Origin: Gymnopus androsaceus JB14
Taxonomy: Eukaryota; Basidiomycota; Agaricomycetes; Agaricales; Omphalotaceae
Direction of reading: 5' to 3'
Length of the DNA: 64,000 bases
Assembly (NCBI GenBank): GCA_009733575.1
Contig: ML769432.1
Location: forward strand, 1 to 64,000
The notes under the pieces were generated by a model. The model made no database searches. It was not told the origin of the DNA and saw only the letters and a list, made by a program, of their open reading frames with translations. Positions 9,740 to 21,716 of this stretch are shown here, in pieces. The translations under genes and the position numbers were made by a program. Position 1 is the stretch's first letter. Each line of letters opens with the position of its first letter.

Positions 9740-11008
9740 TTACCCTGTTCCCTGCGTTTTTTTGCTCTTCCACTGCTGGTGCTGACTCTGACTCTGACCC
9801 TGCCCCTGCCCCTGCGGAGCCTGGGTCAAACCATTCTTCTGCCCAGGTTTATTCCCCGGAACCGCAGGACCAAGCATAACACCTCCGCTCACAACACCCG
9901 TCTTCCCGCCTTGGTAAAGATAGTGCTGGATATCATGGCACGACGGGTTGGTCACAGCACGCGCGAGACGTCGCTGAGTACGGGATAGATAAGAAGGCGG
10001 ATGGGGTGAAGCATTCGTTTCCAAAGGAGACGCTGCAGTGGATCGTGATGATGAGGATGAGGAGGCAGCGGAGGCATTTGTCACTTTGTTGTCGATTGCA
10101 GGAGTAGTATGATCTAGTGTCATACGTGTGATTGGAGCACCCGCCGACTGCGTCCTAGAAAGAGCTCGAGTGGGTTTTAGATGTCTTTCTGGTACGACGG
10201 CGTCACTGATACCATCAGTCGGTAGAGACTGAGAAATGACGGGCAGTGAGACGGGAGGAAGATCAGGAGTAATGCAGAGCGGAGATGATTCAGCAGAGGA
10301 GGAAGAGGATGAACCAAGGGAAGGAGCTGAATGCATGCTAAAAGGTGGGGCTGAGCCTAAGGACATTGTCCTTGGCTTTCGACGACCACATAAAAGCGTA
10401 GAGAAGGCTGCATCTGATTCGATATCCATAGCGACAATGTCACTGGAAAGAACCTGGGGAGGAGACTCGGCTGCCGAAGCTCTAGTCGGACTTGACTTTG
10501 ATTTTGATGGCATGGTGATGCTGCGGCCGACTATCGCAGACTTTGTCGATGTGTTAGGGTCATGATTGACCTGACTGCGCTCACGGGCCCGTTCAAGAAC
10601 ATTTGCCAGTTTAGGCAAGTTCGTCGTATTTGTAGTCCTAAGTTTAGAATTCCCGTCTGCTGCACCGCTGGCACGGAAGCGAGAGTCGCGAGACTGCTGC
10701 GTACGCGTATCCAGACAATTCAACAGCAAAGGCTCGGAGGACAACAACGGATCCCTTGGCGTAGCTATTGAGGAGGAGATATCATGAGCACCTTCATCCT
10801 TGGCGTGCAAAGATGACTTGCCTTCATTACACTCTGTACCTGCAAAATACATCGGCTTCGACGAAGAAGGGATAGCAGAAGGAGTGAACTTTGTGGTTAA
10901 ATCACCCCGCCTGCGGGATTTTGAGAAGGAATGAGAAAAGTTTGTTCTGAGAGAATGTTCGAACTGAATGACCGTCGAAGACGTTCCTGCAAAAGAATTC
11001 GCGAGCAT
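9740..11008 (-). CDS. Serine-rich protein of unknown function
   Basis: The single long frame from the ATG at 11008 to TAA at 9740 encodes 422 residues. The sequence is dominated by Ser, Thr and Pro and looks disordered; PSLGSSSSSSAES and AASSSSSSRSTAAS are examples. The one segment that looks folded and constrained is near the C-terminus: YLSRTQRRLARAV, then DIQHYLYQGGKTGVV and SGGVMLGPAVPG. A short Gln/Gly tail (QGQGQGQSQSQHQQ) follows. The bases just after the ATG read TTCTTTTGCAG, a possible 3' splice site, so an upstream first exon cannot be excluded. There are no membrane segments and no known domain. Serine density and RS/SP sites suggest a phosphorylated regulatory protein, but this is inference. 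Confidence 0.6.
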   Translation of the reverse strand: MLANSFAGTSSTVIQFEHSLRTNFSHSFSKSRRRGDLTTKFTPSAIPSSSKPMYFAGTECNEGKSSLHAKDEGAHDISSSIATPRDPLLSSEPLLLNCLDTRTQQSRDSRFRASGAADGNSKLRTTNTTNLPKLANVLERARERSQVNHDPNTSTKSAIVGRSITMPSKSKSSPTRASAAESPPQVLSSDIVAMDIESDAAFSTLLCGRRKPRTMSLGSAPPFSMHSAPSLGSSSSSSAESSPLCITPDLPPVSLPVISQSLPTDGISDAVVPERHLKPTRALSRTQSAGAPITRMTLDHTTPAIDNKVTNASAASSSSSSRSTAASPLETNASPHPPSYLSRTQRRLARAVTNPSCHDIQHYLYQGGKTGVVSGGVMLGPAVPGNKPGQKNGLTQAPQGQGQGQSQSQHQQWKSKKTQGTG

Positions 11009-11796
11009 GGCTACAGCAGAAAAGATGAGGGGGGCGGAGTACTGACATCAAAAACAGTCGCTGGTATTTATGAATACATAGAGCACCGACTCAAAACCTG
11101 GACCTTCGACGTCGGTTGATTGTTGCTTTGATAATGTTCCCGTTGCGTCCAGAACAAGTCCGGACCCTGCCCTGTACGACCCCGGTACGACCTGGCCATT
11201 ACTTACTTTAATAGAAGTTTTCTACATCATCCCTAGGCCTGAGCGCTGTGCGCCCAAAGCCTACACATATAATGGAAAGCGGCTTCAAGAAACCGAATTC
11301 AGATGGCAACCGTTGTGTTTCGGATGTACTAGGCCACCAGTGTCCGCGCCCAAGTTCAAGCAGAGAAGTGATACCTTCTGGCGGAAAAAGAGATGTTTAC
11401 CTCTCACTTCAATACATACTTACATCGAACGTTGGAGTGAAAAGAAGAGGTCGAATAAACAAGCACGTGATGGAGTTGTTTAGCAATGTCAAAGCTGTGA
11501 ATATCAATCTGTCTGTGAGATTGCGTTCCGGAATTGTCCAGACAAAGATAGGGCTGTACTGGTAAGGAAAATTACACAGCAATAAAATCATTCTACTTGC
11601 AGTAAATTTAATGGCTCACCTCAAAGGTCGCGCAACCAAATCACTTCAACAGTGGCGTGGGCAACGGTTGGACTGACTTGTCTCTCGCAACGGATGGTAT
11701 TTTAATTCAGTCTGTTAGAGAATTGTGTTCCGTTAATAAATGTTTAATTGGGATGGTACACAAAGTATTTACAACCATAGTCTTGAGAACCTAACA
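11009..11796. other. Intergenic region with paralogous 3' flank
   Basis: Positions about 11410-11796 resemble the 3' flanks of the other membrane-protein copies at 15890-16624 and 21310-21716; they share phrases such as AACAAGCACGTG and TGTCAAAGCTGTGAAT. They therefore belong to the duplicated unit. No gene is seen in the remainder. Confidence 0.5.
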
Positions 11797-13434
11797 TCAA
11801 TAAGACCTATAACTTGGAACTGTCTCGTATGAGCGGGTAGTCGACGCTGATATTTGCCGTAATATCCCAATATCAGATCTAGGGAGCGGGGCAGATGGCA
11901 GAGGACGCAAAGTGGAGAGAGGAGGTAGTTGGGCAGGCGCATACTCGAGCAATGCTCCCGCCGAGGCCATGGAGCGGTAGCTAGGTAGTGTAGCGTAAGT
12001 GGCGTTGCTCTCTAGAGTGTCGTGGCGCATGCGGACTGTGCCCGTCCATTCTTGTTCATTCTGAGAGGTCGATGGCTCGGATACTTCAACCGCGCTTGCC
12101 GAGCGATGATCGTCTTCCAGTCCCTGCCGAATAGGAGGAGGGGAGAGTATTTCATCATCTGCAAGGTCTGAAATCCCCTCAGACAGAAAACTCCCTCGAA
12201 GCACCAGTGAGTCGGGACGCTCCTCAGCCAATATAAGGCTCGGACGAGGATCCAATGAGCTCGCAAGAGAAGGGTTGGCTGGCTCCGTGACATAGCTAGA
12301 GTGATATGCAGCAGCGTCGTTGACAACGTTGCTCTGTGAAATTTCTTCGACAACGTCACGTTCCGGCGGGAGAGACAGATCCGAATTACGAGGGTGGTAG
12401 TCATCATTGGAGACAGAAGAGGAATTGGGATAGTTGTTGGAATCCATTTCTTCAAGTCCTTCAAGTCTTTCTACATCAGTCTCCGGGTGGTGGAGCGCCG
12501 GTGTCGAAAGTAATGCAGTTGAGGAGCGACTGTGATCTAATCCATCGATTGGACCAATAATTCGCGATTCGCGTTTGACCAAGCCTATTTGGTGTGCTAA
12601 AAAATAAATTGAAGGTGTCTGAGAACGAAATCAACAGCGCGACCATTATACATCATATTACACACCTGAAGAGCGCCCAACCTCGTTGCTCCTCTTCCAC
12701 CAGAAAACTGCAAACAGTGCGAGAGACTCAATGACACTCAAACCCCCTGATAGGGCTAATACTAAAGTAAAAAAGCGAGGTTGTTGGAAAAATCCTGAGA
12801 AAAAGGAAGACATGAGTGCCAAGTCTCAAAATAGTATCAGCATCATACTCGCAATACTGGACATTGTGCCCAAAGAAAACCAGCCCTGCGAACGTTTCGA
12901 TAAACAAATATTCGTAATACTTCAACGAAATGGAACCTACCAATACTCCAGTGGCCGGTTTCCTTCCTTGCTTCCTTCCTTCAAATACCAGCCAGGGAAC
13001 TAATATATGGAGATATAAGACCTAGAGAAAAATAAAACACTAGATAGTTAGATCAGCTTTATCGACAACTCACAAATATGGTGTATAAAAACGAAAAAAT
13101 TATGTAGGCTAATGGCGAGGATTCCATTCCTTGTCCATTCAAAATCGCGAGAGACACAGCAGAAACAAACCAAGGAATCGCTCCCAAGAACACGGATATT
13201 TCAAGGCATCGATACACGTTGAAAGGGTGGAGCTTGGTCGGAGGTTGAGCTGCATCTGACGGCAAAGATTCAACTCCTGGGTGAATTTCGCTAGTCCCGG
13301 GCTGAAAAGTGGTAGGCGGCTTATTTTGTAGGGATTAGTGAAAATGAATTCGGGAGGAAAGACCTTCGGCTTACAGATACATCGGCAGCACCACTGCTAC
13401 GCTGGCTCGGCCCAGCTGAGCTTCCAAGCAACAT
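11797..13434 (-). pseudogene. Multi-pass membrane protein with LPxY tail, copy A (nonsense codon)
   Basis: First of four tandem paralogues. Start ATG at 13434 gives MLLGSSAGPSQRSSGAAD. After an intron come SLPSDAAQPPTKLHPFN and the hydrophobic CLEISVFLGAIPWFVSAVSL and SPLAYIIFSFLYTIF. A short exon (VLYLHILVPWL) and then GWFSLGTMSSIASMMLILF follow. The codon after LILF is TGA (minus strand, about 12827), where copies B, C and D have TGG. Downstream the frame is otherwise open: two more hydrophobic segments, then a hydrophilic tail of about 260 residues (11797-12590) rich in Ser, Pro and acidic residues. The tail ends YATLPSYRS, about 60 residues of linker and YETVPSYRSY. I do not recognise the family. 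About four transmembrane helices and a long disordered cytoplasmic tail suggest a signalling or adaptor membrane protein. Confidence 0.65.
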
Positions 13435-14074
13435 TGTAGATTCACCAGGATCTGTGGAAAAGACAACACTCCGTAGCGAGCAGCTCCGATAGGTTTCTCC
13501 TGGAACGAACGGTTGTTCGTTGTGCTTGGTAAAAGGAGGGAGGACAATCGTTACTTGTACTGAAATATAGCAACGACGTCGTTATCAGATGAAAGCCTCA
13601 AAATTCTGAAGGATCCTTCCCGACATCGTAGGTGATGATCTAAAAGTGATAGATCATTGGGCAACAAGCGCACTAGATTCGTGGTTGCTGAGGCTCATTG
13701 GTCAACAATCTAGCAGCACTGGTGTAAACACTGTGTGAGGGTACAGTCCAAATGATATCTGTTAAACGGCATCAGCCACTGCAATGCTTGCATCTGCATT
13801 CCCTCATTTACCAGTGATTAACAATTAGTATCGTGTCTCGGTACGAGTATTATGAGAACTTATAACTGGGCAGCACGTCGTAAGAGCTTCCTGCCAATGA
13901 AATATTTGCTGTTATCAGATCATTGAGAGGTGGCTAGGTGGTGTAGCGCAAATGGCACTACTATGTCGCGGCCTACAGGGATTTTGGCCAAGTGTTCGTA
14001 GGGCCTGGGAAGTTTTCGGCCAACGTATGCCACTAGTGTTCGAGTCAAGTTCAAGCCAGAAGTAGTGTAAGTAC
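13435..14074. repeat. 5' flank shared by the tandem array
   Basis: This upstream sequence of copy A has clear relatives upstream of copy C (20800-21310) and copy D (23306-23930), including GTGATGATCTAAAAGTGATA and GGCCTACAGGGATTTTGGCC. The duplicated unit therefore includes about 600 bases upstream of the start codon. The frame upstream of the ATG is not conserved between copies, which supports the ATG chosen. Confidence 0.6.
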
Positions 14075-15890
14075 CTGGAATAATCTGTGATGTCCGGGTA
14101 GGTTGAAATTTTCAACCTAGGTGTTGGTGATATTCGACCTATCGCGGGGTAGTTATCACTTTACTTAGGTCGATAGTGCCTGCCAAAAACCTTAGGTTGA
14201 ACAGGGTCCTAAATCGGACAGTTTCACCCTAAGCATCATTTCTAATATTTATTAAATAACGCCCACATTTAGGTTGATTTTCTTTTTAACATTAGTTGCT
14301 TGTGACCTTTCAGAGTGTATATTCCATTACAGTAATTATTGTTGGAGATAGAACCGTATCAGGCAATCGAGCCGTACACTTTATCTGGTTCCGTTTTTAT
14401 TCAATATATGTGCTTGATGCGCTGTTTCCGTATTTGACTTATTGCTAGGTAGAGATAGCTTAGATAGTTCAACCTATCATTACAGTAGCTATATAAAGTA
14501 TTGTACCTCTGAATTTATTCCCTGCACATTTGCTAAGGGCTTACTGCTATTAGACCAGAGTGAGGTCACCATTTCAGACTTTATTTTAACAATTATGAAT
14601 ACAGTTCACAGTTCAAATTCAGAGCATCATAAGAGAGTAAATGAATGATTTTATTAAGTACACAGAATACAAGAAGTAGAAGATTGAAGCAGACATTGAC
14701 CAAGATATTGTCACACTGGCCATGGCAAGTGAATTGATATGAGAAAGATAGCAAACCAATGGTGCATGTAGGGCCCGGGGGCAGGGGAAAAATCAGTAAT
14801 GGCCAACATTAATGGAATGCAGCTCAACTCACAACTGCGCTTGTCGACAAACTGTGCCGTGTCACTCTCAACATCCAAATAGCTCCAACATTCTTAAAAA
14901 CAGCTTGATTTCCAGATGTTGGTCAAACCCAGTCTCTTGCATAGTGCTTGCAATTTCTTATTAGTCATGGGCAAGAATCATGAATCATCAAGGATACTCT
15001 AGTTATGATCCTTGAAAATGATTCTAGGATAGAGTCATACCACAAAAAAAAGGATCATGACTCTACTCCAGAGTAGAGTTAGAATCACCTGGTTTGGGAC
15101 CTAGGATACTCTAGCAAGGATACTCTTAAATACTTGCTATGTGCTGTATATGATGTATTGTGAGTGAAATGTGTCTGAAACATCAATATTGCTACTGCTG
15201 AGGGTTGTATACTAATATTTAATACATCCAATACAACACTTATTGGGTTATTCAATGTTCACTCTAGAGTATCCTTGGATTGATTTGACTCTTGACTCTA
15301 GGTGATCCTATCCTAGAGTCACTTGTGCTTAAGTGATTCTACTCGTGGCTAGAGTTAAGATCATGGGTTTTGGAGTGAGAGTATCCTAGCAAAGAGTCAA
15401 GAGTCAGATAGAGTCATGATTCTTGCCCATGACTATTTCTTATATTTTGCTGTTGAATTCTGTAGACGTTAGCTAGAGTGCTTGAGATTGAGCCGTGCCA
15501 GTAGTCTTGTAGATCCTTTAGAGAAGTTAAAGAGTTTTGAGCTACAGAGTGAAGAACCAATGGCAATGACTTGAGGCAGGTTTGACGTGATGTGGCCATG
15601 GGCTCAGTTGACAAGCAGGGTATTGGTTGAGGTTGACGTGGCAATACGTAGACACGTGAAATACCCACGCTTGAATTGTGTTGAAGTTAGATTTAGGTTG
15701 ATGTACAATGGGAGGAACAACCTAACAGCAACCTATCAATATTTGAAAAATCATACACATTTCTCGCACCCTTACTTAGGTTCTTCATATCAACCTACAA
15801 GAAATCTCAACCAACCTAAGCTAGGACACCGCTGATTTTCACTCTATATTAGGACCTAAATCAACCTAGTCTACATTCACAGTGTTAATG
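14075..15890. mobile_element. Candidate 1.8-kb non-autonomous DNA transposon
   Basis: Comparison with the C/D interval (21310-21360) suggests an extra block here. Its ends are imperfect inverted repeats: the left starts CTGTGATGT and then TAGGTTGA. The right, read in reverse complement, starts CTGTGAATGT and then TAGGTTGA. The motif TAGGTTGA or its complement recurs many times in both subterminal regions (14119-14275 and 15627-15865), a layout expected for transposase-binding sites. No transposase gene is seen inside. A separate MITE is nested at 14962-15435. A second copy of most of this block is at 18016-19558. Confidence 0.5.
14962..15435. mobile_element. hAT-type MITE, 474 bases, with 8-base target duplication
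   Basis: Terminal inverted repeats are perfect for 22 bases and begin TAGTCATGGGCAAGAATCAT. The element is flanked on both sides by the identical octamer TTTCTTAT (14954-14961 and 15436-15443), the target-site duplication length of the hAT superfamily. The interior is rich in variants of AGGATACTCTAG and its inverse and has no coding capacity. A TIR start TAG and 8-base duplication fit a non-autonomous hAT element. Confidence 0.85.
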
Positions 15891-16624
15891 CTACCTCTTT
15901 CAATACATCGGAATGAAAAGATAAGGTTGAAGTGTAAACAAGCACGTGGCGGACTAATGCTGTGAATCTCGTCTTGACAATGATCGGGTTGACAGTATCT
16001 ATAACGATCTAAGATACACTTTCTATCTTTAATCCCCCAGAAGGGTTTTTTCCTGAAGGCCACTGTACAAGTCAGAAGTCTCGCAAAAGTTTTCGTGGGT
16101 CACGTGGTGCCTGCCGCTGTCGTTCGTGTATCTTACGGCCTGCTCGGGCGAATATCATACCATACTATGAGAGGCGAATATCATACTATGAGATATATTT
16201 GGACGTACCGATGAGATAGCAATTGTTCCGTGCACGCGTATCGCGGCGCCTTGATAAGTACAGCCTAGATAAGTTTCTTATCTACTATTTTGGTATATAT
16301 ATGCGCCTGTAGATACGATGCACCTCACCCGTTTATCCCTCCTCCCTGTGAGGGCAATTGGATGCTGCTTCCCTTATGACGATCTTCTCGGGCTCCCAAT
16401 CTTCACTCCAACATCCACTTCGAAATATCACTTCAAGAAAGAGTCGCGCAGTCAGAATAACTTCAACAGGCATTCGAGCTGCTCTCAAAAAGAATTATTT
16501 ACAGTGCAACCTGTCTCTAAAGAATTTGGCTGTAGTAGGACATGTACAACATTTTAATCAGGGTGCTCAAAAAGGTAATTAATACAATCATAAATAGTAC
16601 TTATAACAACTTTAGAACCAAGCC
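15891..16624. other. 3' flank of copy B, no gene seen
   Basis: The first and last parts match the 3' flanks of copies A and D (ACAAGCACGTGGCGGACT; GAATAACTTCAACAG). Between them a stretch at about 16060-16320 is private to this location and includes a short direct repeat, GCGAATATCATAC. No convincing coding exon is present. Confidence 0.4.
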
Positions 16625-18016
16625 TCAGGAAGATCTATAGCTTGGAACCGTCTCATATGAGCGTGTAGTCGATGCAGATAATTGTCGTGAAATCCCAACA
16701 TCAAACCCAGGAGACGGGGCAGATGGTAAAGGACGAAAAGAAGGGAGGGGAGGTATTTGGGGAGGCTCAGACTCGAGCAGATCTCCGGCGGAGGCCCTGG
16801 AGCGGTAGCTAGGGAGTGTAGCGTAGGTAGCGTTACTCTCTAGAGTGTCATGGCGCATGCGGACTGTGCCCGTCCATCCTTCATTTTCATCCTGAGGTGT
16901 CGGTGGTTCGGATACTTCAACCGCGCTCGCTGGGCGATGATCTTCCAGTCCCGGCCGAACAGGAGGAGACTCAGGAGAGGAATGCTCATGAGGGAGTGTT
17001 TCATAATCTGCAAGGTCTGAAATCCCCTCGGACAGAAAACTCCCTCGAAGCACCAGTGAGTCGGGACGCTCCTCAGCCAATGTAAGGCTCGGACGAGGAT
17101 CCAATGAGCTCGCAAGAAAAGGGTTGGCTAGCTCCGTGACAGAGCTCTCGACGATTTCTTCAGCGACGCGTTCCGGTGGAAGAGACGAATCCGAGCTGCG
17201 AGCTTGATATTCATCTGAGAAGGGATTCGGATTGGAATCGATCTCTTCAAGTCCTTCAAGTCTTTCTACATCGTTCTCCGGGTAATCGAGTGGTAACGGT
17301 GTCGAATCTGAGGAGCGTTGATGATCTAATTTTAATCCGTCGATCGCGCCAAAAATTCGCGATTCGCGTTCGAGCGAGGCTATTTTGTGTGCTGTAAAAT
17401 GAGTTGAAGGTGTTTTAGAACAAAATCGACCATGATACATCTTACACACCTGAAGAGTGCCCGATCTCGTTGCTCTTCTTCCACCAGGAAACTGCCAACA
17501 GTGCGAGAGAGATGGCACTCAAAACTTCTGAGAGGACTAGTACTGAAGCATAGAAGTGCGATTGTTTAAACAATCCCGAGAAAAATGGAGAAATGAGGGC
17601 CAAGTCCCAAAGCAATATCAGCATTATAGTGGCAATAATGAAAAAAATCAGGTATCTGTGTTCTTTTGTACGCCAAGGAAGCCAGCCCTACGAGCATTTC
17701 AACATTTAATAAAGAAAAATATTACACTTCAACAAAACGAAGCCTACCAATGCCCGCCAGGGAACCGATATATGGAGATATAAGACCTGGACAGCGATAA
17801 GACATTAAATAATCAGATCAGCTTTATTAGCAACTCACGGATAGTGTGTACACAAGCAAAAATATTGCGTAGGCTAACAACGGAGACTCCGCGTCTTGTC
17901 GAGGGAAAGCCAAAATCGCGAGAGACAGAGCAGAAACAAACCAAGGAATCGTGCTCAAGAAAACGGATATTATGAGCATCGATACATGCTAAAAGGGTAA
18001 AGCTTGCTCGGAGGCG
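16625..18016 (-). pseudogene. Membrane protein copy B (5'-truncated, frameshifted)
   Basis: The second paralogue keeps the tail exon (16625-17390), with YATLPSYRSRASAGDLLE and the end YETVPSYRSS. It also keeps the exon with MLILLWDLALISPFFSGLFK and ASVLVLSEVLSAISLALL, where the frame is intact. Its first membrane exon begins PSKLYPFSMYRC and then runs into a stop, because one base is missing relative to copy D just after the MYRC codons (about 17975). Upstream of about 18016 the sequence jumps from gene sequence to a copy of the 14006-15530 block, so the start exon is lost. It cannot encode the full protein as it stands. Confidence 0.7.
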
Positions 18017-19558
18017 TAGGCCTGGGAAGTTTTCGGCACACGTTATGCCACTAGTGTTCGGAGTCAAGTTCAAGCCAGAAGTAGTGTAAGTAACCTGGAA
18101 TAAATCTGTGATGTCCGGGTAGGTTGAAATTTTCAACCTAGGGTGTTGGTGATATTCGAGCTATCTGCGGGGTAGTTATCACTTTACTTAGGTCGATAGT
18201 GCCTGCCAAAAACCTTAGGTTGAACAGGTCCTAAACGGACAGTTTTCACCCTAAACATCATTTCTAATATTTATTAAATAACGCCCACATTTAGGTTGAT
18301 TTTCTTTTTAACACTTAGTTGCTTGTGACCTTTCAGAGTGTTATTCCATTACAGTAATATTCTTGTAGATAGAACCGTATCAGGCAATCGAGCCGTACAC
18401 TTCGATCTGGTTCCGTTTTTATTCAATATATGTGCTTGATGCGCTGTTTTCCGTATTTGACTTATTGCAGGTAAGAGATAGCTTAGATAGTTCAATCCTA
18501 TCATTACAGTAGCTATATAAAGTATTGTACCTCTGAATTTAATTCCCTGCACACATTTTGCTAAGGGTTACTGCTATTAGACCAGAGTGACGGTCACCAT
18601 TTTCAGACTTTATTTTAACAATTATGAATACAGTTCACAGTTCAAATTCAGAGCATCATAAGAGAGTAAATGAATGATTTTATATTAAGTACACAGAATA
18701 CAAGAAGTAGAAGATTGAAGCAGACATTGACCAAGTATTGTCAACACTGGCCTGGGCAAGTGAATTGATATGAGAAAGATAGCAAAACCAATGGTGCATG
18801 TAGGCCCGGGGGCAAGGGAAAATCAGTAATGGCCAACATTAATGGAATGCAGCTCACTAAACAACTGCGCTTGTCGACAAACTGTGCCGTGTCACTCTCA
18901 ACATCCAAATAGCTCCAACATTCTTAAAAACAGCTTGATTTCCCAGATGTTGGTCAAACCCAGTCTCTTGCATAGTGCTTGCAATTTCTTATTAGTCATG
19001 AGGCAAGAATCATGAATCATCAAGGATACTCTAGTTATGATCCTTGAAAATGATTCTAGGATAGAGTAATACCACAAAAAAAAGGATATGACTCTACTCC
19101 AGAAGTAGTTAGAATCACCTGGTTTGGGACCTAAGGATACTCTAGCAAGGATACTCTTTAAATAATGCTATGTGCTGTATATGATGTATTGTGAGTGAAA
19201 TGTGTCTGAAACATCAATATTGCTACTGCTGAGGGTTGTATACTAATATTTAAATACATCCAATACAACACTTATTGGGTTATTCAATGTTCACTCTAGA
19301 GTATCCTTGGATTGATTTGACTCTTGACTCTAGGTGATCCTATCCTAGAGTCACTTGTGCTTAAGTGATTCTACTCGTGGCTAGAGTTAAGATCATGGGT
19401 TTTGGAGTGAGAGTATCCTAGCAAAGAGTCAAGAGTCAGATAGAGTCATGATTCTTGCCCGATGACTATTTCTTTATTATTGTCTGCTTGAATTCTGTAG
19501 ACGTTAGCTAGAGTGCTTGAGATTGAGCCGTGCCAGTAGTCTTGTAGATCCTTTAGAG
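18016..19558. repeat. Second copy of the 14006-15530 block, truncating two genes
   Basis: Positions 18016-19558 repeat 14006-15530 almost base for base, including the nested MITE. The left junction cuts the first exon of copy B and the right junction cuts the tail exon of copy C. Differences between the two blocks are mostly single-base insertions or deletions rather than substitutions, for example CCTAGGTGTT against CCTAGGGTGTT. That pattern is unusual for real divergence. Confidence 0.8.
18993..19468. mobile_element. Second copy of the 474-base hAT-type MITE
   Basis: This is the MITE of 14962-15435 carried along within the duplicated block. The same flanking octamer precedes it at 18985-18992, and TTTCTTTAT follows it. 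It was therefore copied by segmental duplication and not by a fresh insertion. Small indels interrupt both terminal repeats. Confidence 0.8.
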
Positions 19559-20799
19559 CGAAGCACCAGTGAGTCGGGACGCTCCTCAGCCAATATAAGG
19601 CTCGGACGAGGATCCAATGAGCTCGCAAGAGAAGGGTTGGCTGGCTCCGTGACATAGCTAGACTGATATGCAGCAGCGTCGTTGACAACGTTGCTCTGTG
19701 AAATTTCTTCGACAACGTCACGTTCCGGCGGGAGAGACAGATCCGAATTACGAGGGTGGTAGTCATCATTGGAGACAGAAGAGGAATTGGGATAGTTGTT
19801 GGAATCCATTTCTTCAAGTCCTTCAAGTCTTTCTACATCAGTTTCCGGGTGGTGGAGCGCCGGTGTCGAACGTAATGCAGTTGAGGAGCGACTGTGATCT
19901 AATCCATCGATTGGACCAATAATTCGCGATTCGCGTTTGACCAAGCCTATTTGGTGTGCTAAAAAAATAAGTTGAAGGTGTCTGAGAACGAAACCAACAG
20001 CGCGACTATTATACATCATATTACACACCTGAAGAGCGCCCAACCTCGTTGCTTCCTCTTCCACCAGAAAACTGCAAACAGTGCGAGAGACTCAATGACA
20101 CTCAAACCCCCTGAAAGGGCTAATACTAAAGTAAAAAAGCGAGGTTGTTGAAAAAATCCCGAGAAAAAGGAAGACATGAGTGCCAAGTCCCAAAATAGTA
20201 TCAGCATCATACTCGCAATACTGGACATTGTGCCCAAGGAAAACCAGCCCTGCAAACGTTTTGATAAACAAATATTCGTAATACTTCAACGAAATGGAAC
20301 CTACCAATACTCCAGTGGCCGGTTTTCCTTCCTTGCTTCCTTCCTTCAAATACCAGCCAGGGAACTAATATATGGAGATATAAGACCTAGAGAAAAATAA
20401 AACACTAGATAGTTAGATCAGCTTTATCGACAACTCACAAATATGGTGTATAAAAATGAAAAAATTATGTAGGCTAATGGCGAGGATTCCATTCCTTGTC
20501 CATTCAAAATCGCGAGAGACACAGCAGAAACAAACCAAGGAATCGCTCCCAAGAACACGGATATTTCAAGGCATCGATACACGTTGAAAGGGTGGAGCTT
20601 GGTCGGAGGTTGAGCTGCATCTGACGGCAAAGATTCAACTCCTGGGTGAATTTCGCTAGTCCCGGGCTGAAAAGTGGTAGGCGGCTTATTTTGTAGGGAT
20701 TAGTGAAAATGAATTCGGGAGGAAAGACCTTCGGCTTACAGATACATCGGCAGCACCACTGCTACGCTGGCTCGGCCCAGCTGAGCTTTCAAGCAACAT
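19559..20799 (-). pseudogene. Membrane protein copy C (3'-truncated)
   Basis: The start ATG at 20799 gives MLLESSAGPSQRSSG. The membrane exons closely match copy A, but with the intact codons LILFWDLALMSSFFSGF. One extra base at the end of that exon (GCTTCC against GCTCC, about 20051) shifts the frame before the tail. The tail exon then runs only to the residues RPDSLVLR, where the duplicated block begins at 19558. The LPxY-containing C-terminus is lost. It is nearly identical to copy A elsewhere, so A and C share the most recent duplication. Confidence 0.7.
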
Positions 20800-21716
20800 T
20801 GTAGATTCACCAGGATCTGTGGAAAAGACAACACTCCGTAGCGAGCAGTTCCGATAGGTTTCTCCTGGAACGAACGGTTGTTCGTTGTGCTTGGTAAAAG
20901 AGGGAGGACAATCGTTGCTTGTAGTACTGCAATATAGCAACGGCGTCGTTATCAGATGAAAGCCTCAAAATTCCGAAGGACCCTTCCCGACATCGTAGGT
21001 GATGATCTAAAAGTGATAGATTATTGGGCAACAAGCGCACTAGATTTGTGGTTGCTGAAGCTCATTGTTCAACAATCTAGCAGCCCAACTGATATCTATT
21101 AAACGGTCTCCGTGAGCAGACATCGATATCAAACCTACGTGAAGATTAACAATCAGCATCTTTCCCTCGGTACGAGTATTATGAGGACTTATGACTGGGA
21201 AGTAAGCCGTAAGAAATTTCAGCCAACGAGATATTTGCCGTTATCAGAATATAGAGAGGTAGCTAGGTGGTGTAGCGCATGTCGTGGCCTACAGGGATTT
21301 TGGCCAGTGTTCATCATGTTCGAGCTATAATTGGTGGAATAATGTTCCTAATGCATCGGAGTGAAGAGAAGAGGCTGTAAACAAGCACGTGGCGGACTTG
21401 TTTAGTAATGTCAAAGCTGTGAATCTCGTCTTGATCGGGTTGGCAGTACATATACCGATAAACGGCCTGCTCGGGCGAATATTGCATACTAGTAAGAAAA
21501 CTGCTTCTATTAACACCTCAAGGATGAGTTGCGTAATCAGAATAACTTCAACAGTGGCATTCGAGCTGCTCTCGGAAAGAATTATTCATATTGCAGCCTG
21601 TTTGTAGAGAATTTGGCTTTAGTAGGAAATGTACAACAGCGTAATTATGGTAGTCAAAAGGATACCAATTAATAAAATCATAAGTAGTCTTTATAATAAC
21701 AACTTTAAACCAAGCC

